Assembly (NCBI RefSeq): GCF_000961885.1
Contig: NZ_JZKH01000064.1
Coordinates: 1-47,268, forward strand
Reading direction: 5' to 3'
DNA from: Streptomyces rubellomurinus
GTDB lineage: Bacteria > Actinomycetota > Actinomycetes > Streptomycetales > Streptomycetaceae
Length of the DNA stretch: 47,268 nt
This document shows, one piece after another, positions 40,012 to 47,268 of this stretch. Under the pieces are notes generated by a model. It did no database searches. It had not been told where the DNA came from and saw nothing but the letters and a program-made list of their open reading frames with translations. The translations under genes and the position numbers were made by a program. Numbering within the stretch: position 1 is the first letter of the stretch; every line of letters starts with the position of its first letter.

Positions 40012-42131
40012 CCGACCCTCACCGCCCCCACCGCCGCCGTCTCCCCCACCTTCGCCGCGGCCGAGGGCACGCCGACCACGCCGTCCTCCCCCACCCGGAC
40101 GTGGCCGACCACCGCCGGGCCCCAGGCCGCGCCCGGGCCGACCACCGATGTGAGGTCCAGGTGCAGGGCCCGGCCGATCCGCATGCCGGTGCCGAGGGGG
40201 CAGATCTCCGCCAGCGTGTGCGCGGGCTTGTGGGTCTCCACGATGCTGCGCACCACGTCGAGCGGCTCTCCGGTCAGGGGTGCGGCGATCAGGACGGTGA
40301 ACCGGTGGGCCGTCGCCGTGTAGCCGTCCTCGCCGGGCCGCAGGCCGCCGACGGCGAACCGGCCGAGGGTGGCGGTCGCGCGGGCGGCGCCGCCGACGGC
40401 GGGTGCGGGGGGCCCGCCGGGCTCCGTGCCGAGGACGGCGCCGCCGAGGCCGCGCAGGCGCCAGTTCTCGACGACGGCGACGGGGACGGGCAGGTAGAGC
40501 CGGAGGATCCGTTCCAGGCAGGTGAGGGTGCCCCGGATGCGGAACAGGTCGTACGCCTGGGCGACAAGCGCGCGGCGGGCGGCGATCGGCCAGCGGCGGT
40601 CCAGGGCGAGGCCGAGCAGGCCGGCGAGCCAGCCGAGGGCTTCCTGCGGGGTGGCGGTGGGGTCGAGCAGGACGGTTCGCAGGGCGGCGCGCCCGTCGAG
40701 TTCGTGCAGCAGTCCTTCGGCCGGGGCGAGGTAGCGGTGCAGGAAGTCGGCGTCGTCCTCGTCGCGGCTGAAGGAGCGCGGGAGCTCACCGAGCAGCCGG
40801 TGGCCGGGGCGTTCGACCCGCAGGGTGCGGATGCGCGGGGTGAGCCGGGCGGTGCCGGCCAGGTCGAGGACGATCCACAGGTAGCGGCCGGGCGGGGCGC
40901 TGACCGGGGCCTCGTACGTCTCGAAGGCGTCGTCGGGGGCGATCTGCGCCCAGGGCCATTCGCGGCCGGTGGGGCGCCGGTAGAGCCCGCCGGGCGGGGC
41001 GAGGCGGCCGAGTCGGAGTTCGGACGGCAGCGGCGGGGTCCGGTCGCCGTGCCGGACGGCGCGCATCCCCCGGGCCGGGGGCGTCCAGGGCAGCGGGTCG
41101 GGGACGGTGTCCTCGTCGCTGGTGAGGAACCCGACCCGCAGGTCCGTGCCCGGGGGGAGGCAGGCGTCGAGGAAGAGCCGGCCCCAGCGGGTGCGGTAGG
41201 CGCCGGCGTCGAGCCGGTAGGTGACGAGCCGTCCGCTCGGCACGTACCGGGCCGCTGGGCCGGCGGTCCAGGCGAGGCCCTGGTCGGTGGTGTAGGCGGT
41301 GCGCCCGTCCGGCGCGGTCTCGACGGCGCCGCCGTCGTAGCGGGGTGCCCGGACGGGTTCGATCTCGACCCAGCGCTCGCCGTCCGGCCGGAAGCGGCGG
41401 AACGGCTGCCCGGGGCGGCCGGCGACGGTGAGCAGGCCGTCCGGGCCGAGGGCGAGGTCGCTCGCCTCGCCGACCTCGACCGGGTGGCTGCCGTCCGGCC
41501 GGGCGATCACGGCCCGCCCGCCGCAGGGCGCCGTCCACAGCAGGTGGACCTGCCCGGCGCACACCGCGACCCGGGCGGGGGTCAGGCCGGCGGCGAGCAG
41601 CGGTCCACCGAGTGCGGGTCCGGGTGCGGGCCCGCGCCGCCCGCGCAGCAGGGCCAGGCCGGGCGGGTCGGCGAGCAGGACGACGGCGCCGTCGCAGCGC
41701 GCGGCCACGTCCAGCGGCCGGCGGGCGCGGTGGGCGGCGGTGCGCACGGGCACCCGGCGCAGCAGGCGTTCGGCCCACAGGTCGACGACCTGGACGGCGC
41801 CGCCGCAGCTTTCGGCGGTGTAGAGGCGCTGGGCGCTGTCCACGGCGAGGCCGCGCGGGGTGCGCAGGGTGCCGGGGTGCGGGTCGGTGGGGGCGGAGGG
41901 CGCCCCGGGGTCGAGCACGTCGACCCGCCCGAGGTCGGGGTACGAGCGGTAGGCGCGCCCCCAGCGGTCGAAGGCCAGCCCGGCGGGTTCTCCCCACGGC
42001 CCGCCAGCGGACGGCGGCGCCTCCCACGCGAGGCCGACCCCGCCGCCGTCGAGCAGCGCGGTGCCGTCGTGGGCGCAGCGGACCCACTGGTCGCGGTCGG
42101 TGAGGAGGCTGGTCTCGCGGTCGCCGTCCAT
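40008..42131 (-). CDS. eCIS baseplate tail-I-like protein with N-terminal propeller-like domain
   Basis: 707 residues from the ATG at 42131, sharing one base with the J stop (TGATG). Residues about 40-330 show repeated blades of the NHL/WD style (GEPAGLAFDRWGRAYRSYPDLGRVDVLD, TPRGLAVDSAQRLYTAESCGGAVQVVD, DLALGPDGLLTVAG). Residues about 445-560 match a phage P2 gpI-like baseplate protein (LPRSFSRDEDDADFLHRYLAPAEGLL, LGWLAGLLGLALD, LFRIRGTLTCLERIL). The C-terminal tail is Val/Gly-rich. gpI-like proteins link baseplate wedge to fibres. The gene follows J as in other eCIS loci; the propeller could contact a target surface. Confidence 0.85.
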   Translation of the reverse strand: MDGDRETSLLTDRDQWVRCAHDGTALLDGGGVGLAWEAPPSAGGPWGEPAGLAFDRWGRAYRSYPDLGRVDVLDPGAPSAPTDPHPGTLRTPRGLAVDSAQRLYTAESCGGAVQVVDLWAERLLRRVPVRTAAHRARRPLDVAARCDGAVVLLADPPGLALLRGRRGPAPGPALGGPLLAAGLTPARVAVCAGQVHLLWTAPCGGRAVIARPDGSHPVEVGEASDLALGPDGLLTVAGRPGQPFRRFRPDGERWVEIEPVRAPRYDGGAVETAPDGRTAYTTDQGLAWTAGPAARYVPSGRLVTYRLDAGAYRTRWGRLFLDACLPPGTDLRVGFLTSDEDTVPDPLPWTPPARGMRAVRHGDRTPPLPSELRLGRLAPPGGLYRRPTGREWPWAQIAPDDAFETYEAPVSAPPGRYLWIVLDLAGTARLTPRIRTLRVERPGHRLLGELPRSFSRDEDDADFLHRYLAPAEGLLHELDGRAALRTVLLDPTATPQEALGWLAGLLGLALDRRWPIAARRALVAQAYDLFRIRGTLTCLERILRLYLPVPVAVVENWRLRGLGGAVLGTEPGGPPAPAVGGAARATATLGRFAVGGLRPGEDGYTATAHRFTVLIAAPLTGEPLDVVRSIVETHKPAHTLAEICPLGTGMRIGRALHLDLTSVVGPGAAWGPAVVGHVRVGEDGVVGVPSAAAKVGETAAVGAVRVG

Positions 42132-44323
42132 CAGCAGACCTCCGGGGGCAGCGGGACGAGGACGGGGTCGCCGCCGGGCAGCGGGGTGGGGCCGTAGCCG
42201 GTGCCGGGCGGCAGGGGCGGTCCGGTGACGACGGTGATCTCGGCGAGCCGGGGCACCTGCCAGGCCTTCAGCTCGACGAGCGGGGCGGGTGTCCAGGCGG
42301 CGGTGGGGCCGGGGCGGGCGGCGAGGCCGAGTTCGCCGTCGAGGTATTCGACGCCGTCGACCTGGACGGCGACGGCTTCGAGTTCGGCGCGCCGGACGGC
42401 CCGTCCGAGCGGCCAGCCGGCGCCGTCCGGCCCGTAGGGGGGCACGGGGGCGAGGTACTGGCGGACGATCAGTTCGGCCCAGCGGCGGACGGCGTCGACC
42501 TGGTAGCCGTCCCGGACGTGGAGACCGATCGAGACGGCGATGTCCAGGTAGGTCGGGGGGATGACGTAGAGCTCGGTGGTGAGCAGCCGGCGCGGGTCGA
42601 GGTAGGCGGCGACGCGGCGCAGCAGGGCGAGGTCGGGCAGCGGGGCGCTGAGGTCGCGCTGGTCCTCGGTGGGGAAGACCAGGACGCTGACGACGCCGGC
42701 GGCGGTGCGGCTGAGGGTGTCGGGGTGGAACAGCGGCAGGGTCTCGGCCCGCCGGACGCCGGGGACTTCGAGGGCGAGGGCGCGGAAGTCGTCGGCGGTG
42801 ACGGCCCGGTCGCGGCGGTGGAGTTCGCCGGGGAGGGCGTCCAGGGCGTCGGCGAGGGTGGCGGGGTCGGCGCCGCCGGCGGCGGGCAGGACGTTGCGGG
42901 CCTTGACGCCGGCGACGCCGGTGAGGCTGCCGATCGCGCCGGCGGGGACGTTCCCGGCGGCGCCGCCGCCGTAGCGGTAGCCGAGGGCCCGGATCCGTTC
43001 GCCGATCTGCGGGACCTTGCCGCGGGTGCCGAAGCGGACGAGCCCGGCGGCGGGGTCGAGGGTGTAGTGCCGGTCGAGCGGGCCGCTGGCGGCGAAGCTC
43101 TCGACCTCCGTCCAGGGCTGCCAGCCGTCCGCCTCCTCGACCTCCAGCCGCACGGTGCCGGGGACGACGGGGTGCTGGGTCAGGCGGTAGGTCTGGGCGG
43201 CGTCGGCGGTGCCGGTGCCGAGCAGTTCGGGGGCGGCGGTGCGGGCCTGGACGACGCCGACCGCGTTGGCGCCGACCCAGCGGATGCGGTGGATGGCGTC
43301 GTTCTCGGTGGCGGGGCGGCGCACCCGCAGCCAGCCGATGACCCGGGCGGCGGTCTTCTCGTCGTCCAGCGGGGGCGGGCTGTGCAGGTCGCCGGTGGTG
43401 GCGGGGGCCGGGGCGTGGGTGGGGAAGGCGGCGGGCAACTGCAGGGTGACGACGCCGGTGGCGGTGAGGCCGCGGGTGGTGTCGGCGAGGACGGCGAGGT
43501 TGGTGAACGCGGTGTCGGCGCTGCCGGCCCGGTCGGGGCCGTTCCAGAGTTCCCAGAGGAAGGCGGGCGGGTCGGCGGTGAGGTCGGCGGCGCGCAGCCG
43601 GGAGCGGTCCGGGTCGCGGGCCTCCAGGTCGAAGGGCCTGGGGAGTTCGGTGTCGGGGACGACGCCGAGGAAGATCGCGTGGTCGCGCAGCCGGGCCGGG
43701 TCGGTGCCGTTCCTGCCGAGCAGGGCGATCCACAGGCACTGGTCGAGGGTGGTGGCGACGTCGAGCGGCGGCCGGTCGACGGCCAGCGGGTCGGCGGGGA
43801 CGGCGGTGGTGGTGTAGAAGCCGTGGGCGGCTCCGGCGCGCACGTGGTCCTGCTGGCGGAGCGGCAGCGCGGCGACGGCGTCCTGCCGCCGCCGGGCCTC
43901 GGTGCTGCCGGCCTCGACGTCCGGCGCGGCGGTCTTGCCGACCGCGTACGTCTCCAGCGGCCAGGCCACCACCTCGCCCTCGGTCTCGAAGGGGACGGCG
44001 CCGGCGCGGGCCTCGGTGCCGGCCAGGACCTGCACGCCCTGCGCCCGGTCGGTGTCCAGCACCAGGAGCGTGCGGGCGAGTTGGGCGGGCCTCGGCTGGA
44101 CGTCGAGCAGGCGCAGGAAGGCGGCCCGGGTCGCGTCGGGGATCTGGTTGAAGCGGAAGAGCAGCGATTCGCCGAGGTAGGCGAACAGTTCCAGCAGCGC
44201 CACGCCGGGGTCGGTGGCGTTGTGGTCGGTCCACTCGGGGTTGTAGACCGGGATGCGCTTGATCAGCTCGTCGCGGAGCTGAGCAAAGGATCGGTCGTCG
44301 AGGATCGGGCCGATCAGGGCCAC
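42131..44323 (-). CDS. Baseplate J-like wedge protein (Cis11/Afp11-like)
   Basis: 730 residues from the GTG at 44323 (AGGGGG about 9 bases upstream). Start supported by the family opening ALIGPILDDRSFAQLRDELI, then EWTDHNATDPGVALLELFAYLGESLLFRFNQIPD, nearly the textbook N terminus of eCIS J-like proteins. Later marks are RFGTRGKVPQIGERIRALGYRYGGG, the AVTADDFRALALEVPGVRRAE region of gpJ proteins, and LTTELYVIPPTYLDIAVSIGL near the C terminus. It forms the wedge ring around the spike. It follows gp25 by 44 bases, the standard order. Confidence 0.94.
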   Translation of the reverse strand: MALIGPILDDRSFAQLRDELIKRIPVYNPEWTDHNATDPGVALLELFAYLGESLLFRFNQIPDATRAAFLRLLDVQPRPAQLARTLLVLDTDRAQGVQVLAGTEARAGAVPFETEGEVVAWPLETYAVGKTAAPDVEAGSTEARRRQDAVAALPLRQQDHVRAGAAHGFYTTTAVPADPLAVDRPPLDVATTLDQCLWIALLGRNGTDPARLRDHAIFLGVVPDTELPRPFDLEARDPDRSRLRAADLTADPPAFLWELWNGPDRAGSADTAFTNLAVLADTTRGLTATGVVTLQLPAAFPTHAPAPATTGDLHSPPPLDDEKTAARVIGWLRVRRPATENDAIHRIRWVGANAVGVVQARTAAPELLGTGTADAAQTYRLTQHPVVPGTVRLEVEEADGWQPWTEVESFAASGPLDRHYTLDPAAGLVRFGTRGKVPQIGERIRALGYRYGGGAAGNVPAGAIGSLTGVAGVKARNVLPAAGGADPATLADALDALPGELHRRDRAVTADDFRALALEVPGVRRAETLPLFHPDTLSRTAAGVVSVLVFPTEDQRDLSAPLPDLALLRRVAAYLDPRRLLTTELYVIPPTYLDIAVSIGLHVRDGYQVDAVRRWAELIVRQYLAPVPPYGPDGAGWPLGRAVRRAELEAVAVQVDGVEYLDGELGLAARPGPTAAWTPAPLVELKAWQVPRLAEITVVTGPPLPPGTGYGPTPLPGGDPVLVPLPPEVC

Positions 44324-44367
44324 GGCCGGGTCACCCCCTGTGGTCGTCGTCAGTGCCGGAGGGCGTG

Positions 44368-44790
44368 TCAGCGCAGGTAGAACGGGTAGACCAGGTTGTC
44401 GGCGCGCAGGTCCGCGAGCCGGACGTAGGCGATGTCGATCCACACCATGGTCGGCTCCTCCCCCGGGGTCACGGACACCCCGATCACCTGGATCCGCGGC
44501 TCCCAGCGGCCGAGCGCCTGCTCGATCTCCGCCCGCAGCGCGGCCCGGGTGGCGGCGGTGTTCGGCGCCATCAGGAACTGCCGCAGCCCGCAGCCGAAGT
44601 CGGGCCGCATGACGCGCTCGCCGGGCTCGGTGTCCAGGATCGTCTCGATCGACTGCCGGACGAGGTCCGTCCCGCTCGCCCAGGCCAGGCCCCCGCCCGG
44701 CCCGCCGGCGGCCGTCCGCGGCCGGAAGGGCAGCCGGATCCCGGTGCCGAGCCACGCGTCGGCGGGTGCGCCTGCGTCGGTTGCTGCCAT
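44368..44790 (-). CDS. gp25-like baseplate wedge protein (GPW/gp25 family, Cis9-like)
   Basis: 140 residues from the ATG at 44790; the ribosome site is weak. Core family motif SIETILDTEPGERVMRPDFGCGLRQFLMAPN at about residues 49-79, then TRAALRAEIEQALGRWEPRIQV. gp25 homologues clamp sheath to baseplate and nucleate sheath assembly. It is the first gene of the operon: upstream is a 70-base gap, a strong hairpin, then unrelated regulatory genes, so sheath, tube, spike and LysM genes that usually precede it are not here. Confidence 0.94.
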   Translation of the reverse strand: MAATDAGAPADAWLGTGIRLPFRPRTAAGGPGGGLAWASGTDLVRQSIETILDTEPGERVMRPDFGCGLRQFLMAPNTAATRAALRAEIEQALGRWEPRIQVIGVSVTPGEEPTMVWIDIAYVRLADLRADNLVYPFYLR

Positions 44791-44860
44791 GCCGTCGATG
44801 GTGCTCGGGGCGCGTCACGGGCGCGTTATCGCCGCGGGCTGCCGGTCCGCCCCGAGCCGC

Positions 44861-44913
44861 GGCAACGCTTTTGCGCGAGAAGTCGGCCTGGCCGACTTCT
44901 CGCGCAAGTTGCC
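44861..44913 (-). terminator. Long hairpin, copy 1 of a repeated terminator
   Basis: Perfect 17-base arms (44871-44887 and 44891-44907) with a CTG loop, extended by ggcaac (44861-44866) pairing with gttgcc (44908-44913) across an internal bulge. It begins 8 bases after the stop of the small protein at 44921 and isolates that operon from the eCIS operon. A near-identical hairpin lies at 47192-47224. Confidence 0.85.
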
Positions 44914-44920
44914 GTTCCGT

Positions 44921-45118
44921 TCACTCGAAGTGGCGGGGCGTGGCCTGGCGGAGGACGGAGCGGAGAAGGGCTTCGGCGCTTCCCGGGGTGGCCGTCCAGC
45001 GCTGCATCTCGGTGTGGGCGGCCCGGCGGCGGGGGCTGATCGCGCGGACCGGGCGGGAGAACTGGGCGCTGAGACACCACCACATCTCGACCCGGGCCCA
45101 GGTGAGGCGGCCGATCAC
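44921..45118 (-). CDS. Small protein of unknown function, 65 residues
   Basis: From the GTG at 45118, overlapping the preceding stop (GTGA), which supports it. Basic and Trp/Arg-rich (LTWARVEMWWCLSAQFSRPVR), with a helical end ALLRSVLRQA. Not recognised. It ends just before the copy-1 hairpin. Confidence 0.55.
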   Translation of the reverse strand: MIGRLTWARVEMWWCLSAQFSRPVRAISPRRRAAHTEMQRWTATPGSAEALLRSVLRQATPRHFE

Positions 45119-45387
45119 GGCGCGGGGTGCAGGTAGATCGGGTGGGCGTCGAGGCCGAGGTAGGCGATCGCCCCCACCGTGCCGGTGTGGATGAGCTGGT
45201 GGGCGATCCGCTCGGCGGAGGCCGGGGAGAAGTAGTCGGCGAGGTAGCCGGCCTGGTCCTCGTCCAGCGGGAGCCGGGCGAGGGTCGTGCGGATCGCGTC
45301 GAGGGCGTGGGAGAGCTCGGCGAAGGTGGCGGCCGAGGTGACGCCCTTGATCTCGACGCTGACGGGGAAGGGGAGTTCGACGCTCAC
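45115..45387 (-). CDS. Small protein of unknown function, 90 residues
   Basis: From the GTG at 45387, overlapping the HATPase stop (GTGA). Begins with a beta-like VELPFPVSVEIKGVTS, then a helix (AELSHALDAIRTTLARL) and a C-terminal beta segment (VGAIAYLGLDAHPIYL). No family recognised. Coupling suggests a function with the ATP-binding protein. Confidence 0.65.
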   Translation of the reverse strand: MSVELPFPVSVEIKGVTSAATFAELSHALDAIRTTLARLPLDEDQAGYLADYFSPASAERIAHQLIHTGTVGAIAYLGLDAHPIYLHPAP

Positions 45388-45821
45388 CGCGCGCCCTCGC
45401 CGTCGATCAGCGCCCACATGATCTTGCCGGGGCCGAGGGTTCGCGGGCAGCAGCCCCAGTCGGTCGAGAGCTGCGAGACGAGCCAGAGCCCGCGCCCGGC
45501 CTCGTCGTGCGGGGAGGCCGGGAACGGGAGGGCCGGCCGGCCGGCGTCCGCGTCGTGCACCTCGATGCGGAGGGCGGAGGGACGGAGCTCGAACCGGATG
45601 AAGATGAGCCGCCCCGGCGGGGTCTTGGCGTGCAGCACGGCGTTGGTGACGAGCTCGCCGAGCACCAACTCGGCGGATTCGAGGAACCGTTCACCGTTGG
45701 CCTGCTGGGCGAGGAAGGTGCGGAGCAGCCGCCTGGCGAAGCCGGCGGACTTGCGGTGCCTGGGCAGCCACCAGGAGAACGGGTCGGCGGGGATGGGCGG
45801 CTTCTCCAACGATCCGGGCAT
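45384..45821 (-). CDS. HATPase-domain protein (RsbW/anti-sigma-like serine kinase)
   Basis: 145 residues from the ATG at 45821 (GGAGGAG upstream; a longer frame to 45899 lacks such a site). GHKL ATPase: N box ELVLGELVTNAVLHA, G1 VHDADAGRP, and GRGLWLVSQL lid region. Common in actinomycetes beside XRE-DUF5753 and DUF397 genes, where it is thought to act as a signalling or anti-sigma factor. First of three coupled genes; the XRE regulator is divergent to it. Confidence 0.9.
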   Translation of the reverse strand: MPGSLEKPPIPADPFSWWLPRHRKSAGFARRLLRTFLAQQANGERFLESAELVLGELVTNAVLHAKTPPGRLIFIRFELRPSALRIEVHDADAGRPALPFPASPHDEAGRGLWLVSQLSTDWGCCPRTLGPGKIMWALIDGEGAR

Positions 45822-46096
45822 GGCAGGGCCTCCTCCAACTTCGGCTCGCAGCGAGAAGCGATGGGCCCAAGAAGGGCATGGGAATGCCCGGGTGACCATC
45901 CGTCAAGATCGCCATGAGCGGCAACGGACTACTGCCCGTAGTCTGCTCCCAACTCTCCGCAATCTGCAAGACTTCATTTTGGATGCTTCGCATCAGATGA
46001 CTCATCCGGTTGACGTTCATTGCGAAGCGGGCGCACAGGTGCTTTCATTTCGAGCGCCGACGGTGCTTCATACTGGAAGCCAGGAAGGGGAAGGCC
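45822..46096. promoter_or_regulatory. Divergent promoter region, HATPase operon and XRE gene
   Basis: 275 bases, less GC-rich than surroundings near 45960-46080. No convincing product in any frame. Likely carries promoters in both directions and operators for the XRE regulator. Exact boxes not assigned. Confidence 0.5.
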
Positions 46097-46984
46097 ATGC
46101 CAGAGGGGCCAACTGGATCGACGGTGCCGCGCAGGCAGCTCGGGCGGTACCTGCGCGATCTGCGCAACCGATCACGACTCACCGTGCGAGCGGCAGCTCG
46201 CCAATTGGAGTGGTCGGAAGCGAAGATGTGGCGCATCGAGACCGGTCAAACGTCCTTGCGAAGCCTCGACGTCGAGGCCATGTGCAAGGTCTACGGCGCA
46301 CCCGCCGAACTGACCGAGGCCTTGATGGGGCTGGCGAAGGAGACCAAGGCCCGAGGCTGGTGGCACGCCTACGGGGATGTGATCCCCGAGGGATTCGATC
46401 TCTTCATCGGGCTGGAAGAAGCTGCCTCGAAGATCGCTTGGTACGAGAGTGAGTTGGTTCCGGGTCTGCTGCAGACCGACGACTACTCGCGTGTGGTCAT
46501 GCGAGCGCACAATCCGCACGAAGTCGACGAAGAGATCGAACGACGAGTACACCTTCGCTCGAACCGCCAGGTTCTTCTCACCAGGGTCACCGACGCACCC
46601 GTCTTCGATGTCGCACTCAACGAGGCGGTGCTTCGGCGTCCCATCGGCGGTGACAAGGTCATGGCCGCACAGCTCGCCCACCTGCTGGAGATGGGCGACC
46701 TTCCTAACGTCACCATCAAGGTGGTCCCGTTCAGTGCGGGCCTACACCTGGGCGTCCTGTCAGGCTCATTCGGGATTCTGCGCTTCCCGCTCAACGGCGA
46801 CGGCTCCGAAACGGAGCCGCCGACCGTCTACGCGGACGGATTCACCGGAGACCTGTACCTGGACAAGCCCAACGAAGTGGAACGCTACGACGCCGCGTTC
46901 ACGAACATCTGGGAGACAGCGCTCAGTGAGCAGGCGTCGAAGCTGCTGATCTCCGAAGTGGCAGGAAGCTATGGACACGGTTGA
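46097..46984 (+). CDS. XRE-family regulator with DUF5753 domain (WhiJ-like)
   Basis: 295 residues from the ATG at 46097 (GGAAGGGGA upstream). N-terminal helix-turn-helix (about residues 15-70: LGRYLRDLRNRSRLTVRAAARQLEWSEAKMWRIETGQTS), then DUF5753 to the end: AWYESELVPGLLQTDDYSRVVM, RQVLLTR, FDVALNEAVLRRPIG, MGDLPNVTIKVVPFSAGLH, GDLYLDKPNEVERYDAAF. Such regulators often act with a DUF397 protein encoded next to them; the DUF397 gene overlaps its 3' end by 14 bases. Confidence 0.94.
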   Translation: MPEGPTGSTVPRRQLGRYLRDLRNRSRLTVRAAARQLEWSEAKMWRIETGQTSLRSLDVEAMCKVYGAPAELTEALMGLAKETKARGWWHAYGDVIPEGFDLFIGLEEAASKIAWYESELVPGLLQTDDYSRVVMRAHNPHEVDEEIERRVHLRSNRQVLLTRVTDAPVFDVALNEAVLRRPIGGDKVMAAQLAHLLEMGDLPNVTIKVVPFSAGLHLGVLSGSFGILRFPLNGDGSETEPPTVYADGFTGDLYLDKPNEVERYDAAFTNIWETALSEQASKLLISEVAGSYGHG

Positions 46985-47183
46985 TCTGACAGAAGCGGTG
47001 TGGTTCAAGTCCAGCCGCAGCAACGGACAGTCCGCCTGTGTTGAGGTCGCGTTCCTCAACAGCGGCATCGTTCCCGTTCGTGACTCCAAGGACCCCGGCG
47101 GGCCGGCGCTCGTCTTCCCCGCCGACGCGTGGACGACCTTCATCACCGCCGTCAAAACCGGCGAACTCCTCCCCAACACCTGA
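46971..47183 (+). CDS. DUF397 protein
   Basis: 70 residues from the ATG at 46971. Family pattern complete: AVWFKSSRSNGQSACVEVAFL, VPVRDSKDPGGPALVFPADAWTTFITAVKTGEL. Small proteins of this type pair with XRE-DUF5753 regulators as modulators, possibly toxin-antitoxin-like. Stop is followed 8 bases later by the copy-2 hairpin. Confidence 0.94.
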   Translation: MDTVDLTEAVWFKSSRSNGQSACVEVAFLNSGIVPVRDSKDPGGPALVFPADAWTTFITAVKTGELLPNT

Positions 47184-47191
47184 ACACCCTC

Positions 47192-47224
47192 GCGCGAGAA
47201 GTCGGCCCAGCCGACTTCTCGCGC
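47192..47224 (+). terminator. Long hairpin, copy 2 of the repeated terminator
   Basis: 15-base perfect arms (47192-47206 and 47210-47224) with a CCA loop. The stem gcgcgagaagtcggc is identical to the inner stem of the copy at 44873. It sits directly after the DUF397 stop and just before the 3' end of a convergent gene, so may work in both directions. Confidence 0.85.
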
Positions 47225-47268
47225 TCACTTGTCAGCGCCCAGCTGCTTCCACTCCTTGGGCAACTTGC
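47225..47268 (-). CDS. 3' end of a minus-strand gene entering from the right edge
   Basis: A TGA at 47227-47225 closes a frame ending KLPKEWKQLGADK. Only about 13 codons are visible, so identity is unknown. The stop abuts the copy-2 hairpin, as expected for a convergent gene end. Confidence 0.45.
   Translation of the reverse strand, partial: KLPKEWKQLGADK

Noticed and set aside
44861..47224. Hairpin pair taken as terminal inverted repeats of a transposon
   Set aside because: Each copy is itself a palindrome placed just after a stop codon, no transposase lies between, and no target duplication is visible.

Overview
The window is very GC-rich, with short gene spacing and many ATGA/GTGA stop-start overlaps. 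The families present (modular PKS, lasso peptide genes, XRE-DUF5753/DUF397 pair, BTAD regulator, eCIS-type baseplate genes) point to a filamentous actinomycete, Streptomyces or Kitasatospora-like. No rRNA or tRNA was seen, so the genus is inference.

Region 1 (1-9500): the 5' part of a large type I modular PKS gene on the minus strand, cut by the left edge. It begins with a KSQ loading module (active-site Cys replaced by Gln) with a malonyl-type AT, then a methylmalonyl-type module with DH and B-type KR, then the KS of the next module. The predicted first intermediate is a 2-methyl-2-butenoyl unit. A 500-base leader and an aldehyde dehydrogenase gene (minus, 9543-11009) follow.

Region 2 (11010-14348): a complete four-gene lasso peptide operon (precursor, cyclase, RRE protein, leader protease) on the plus strand. 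It ends in a strong bidirectional terminator. The predicted 19-residue core is ALGLHGAEPFFPTLHTSWW, with an Ala1-Glu8 ring.

Region 3 (14398-22574): a minus-strand biosynthetic operon with an unusual mix: P450, UbiA-family prenyltransferase, UbiE/MenG-like methyltransferase, free-standing A-PCP didomain protein, type II thioesterase, second P450 and a DUF711 protein. Most genes are translationally coupled. It combines an aminocoumarin/nikkomycin-style amino-acid-modifying cassette with isoprenoid chemistry.

Region 4 (22943-29582): a divergent cell-surface polysaccharide locus. Minus strand: a DUF2334 deacetylase-like secreted protein and a GH113-like lipoprotein. Plus strand: a tiny membrane protein coupled to a processive GT2 synthase, a UDP-GlcNAc 2-epimerase and a secreted lectin-fold-like protein. 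A LURP-one-like protein, a secreted HEYAE-motif protein and a SARP-type BTAD regulator follow.

Region 5 (32317-44790): a nine-gene, almost fully overlapping minus-strand operon for the baseplate side of an extracellular contractile injection system (gp25, baseplate J, tail-I-like protein fused to a propeller-like domain, AAA+ ATPase, unknown proteins). Sheath, tube, spike and LysM genes are absent from the window. Between the tail-I-like gene and the next one lies a 268-residue protein made almost entirely of 43-residue tandem repeats, with codon use unlike its neighbours.

Region 6 (44861-47268): an actinobacterial regulatory set, with a HATPase anti-sigma-like kinase and two small proteins on the minus strand, and XRE-DUF5753 plus DUF397 on the plus strand. 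It is bounded on both sides by copies of the same long hairpin. The last bases hold the end of another minus-strand gene.
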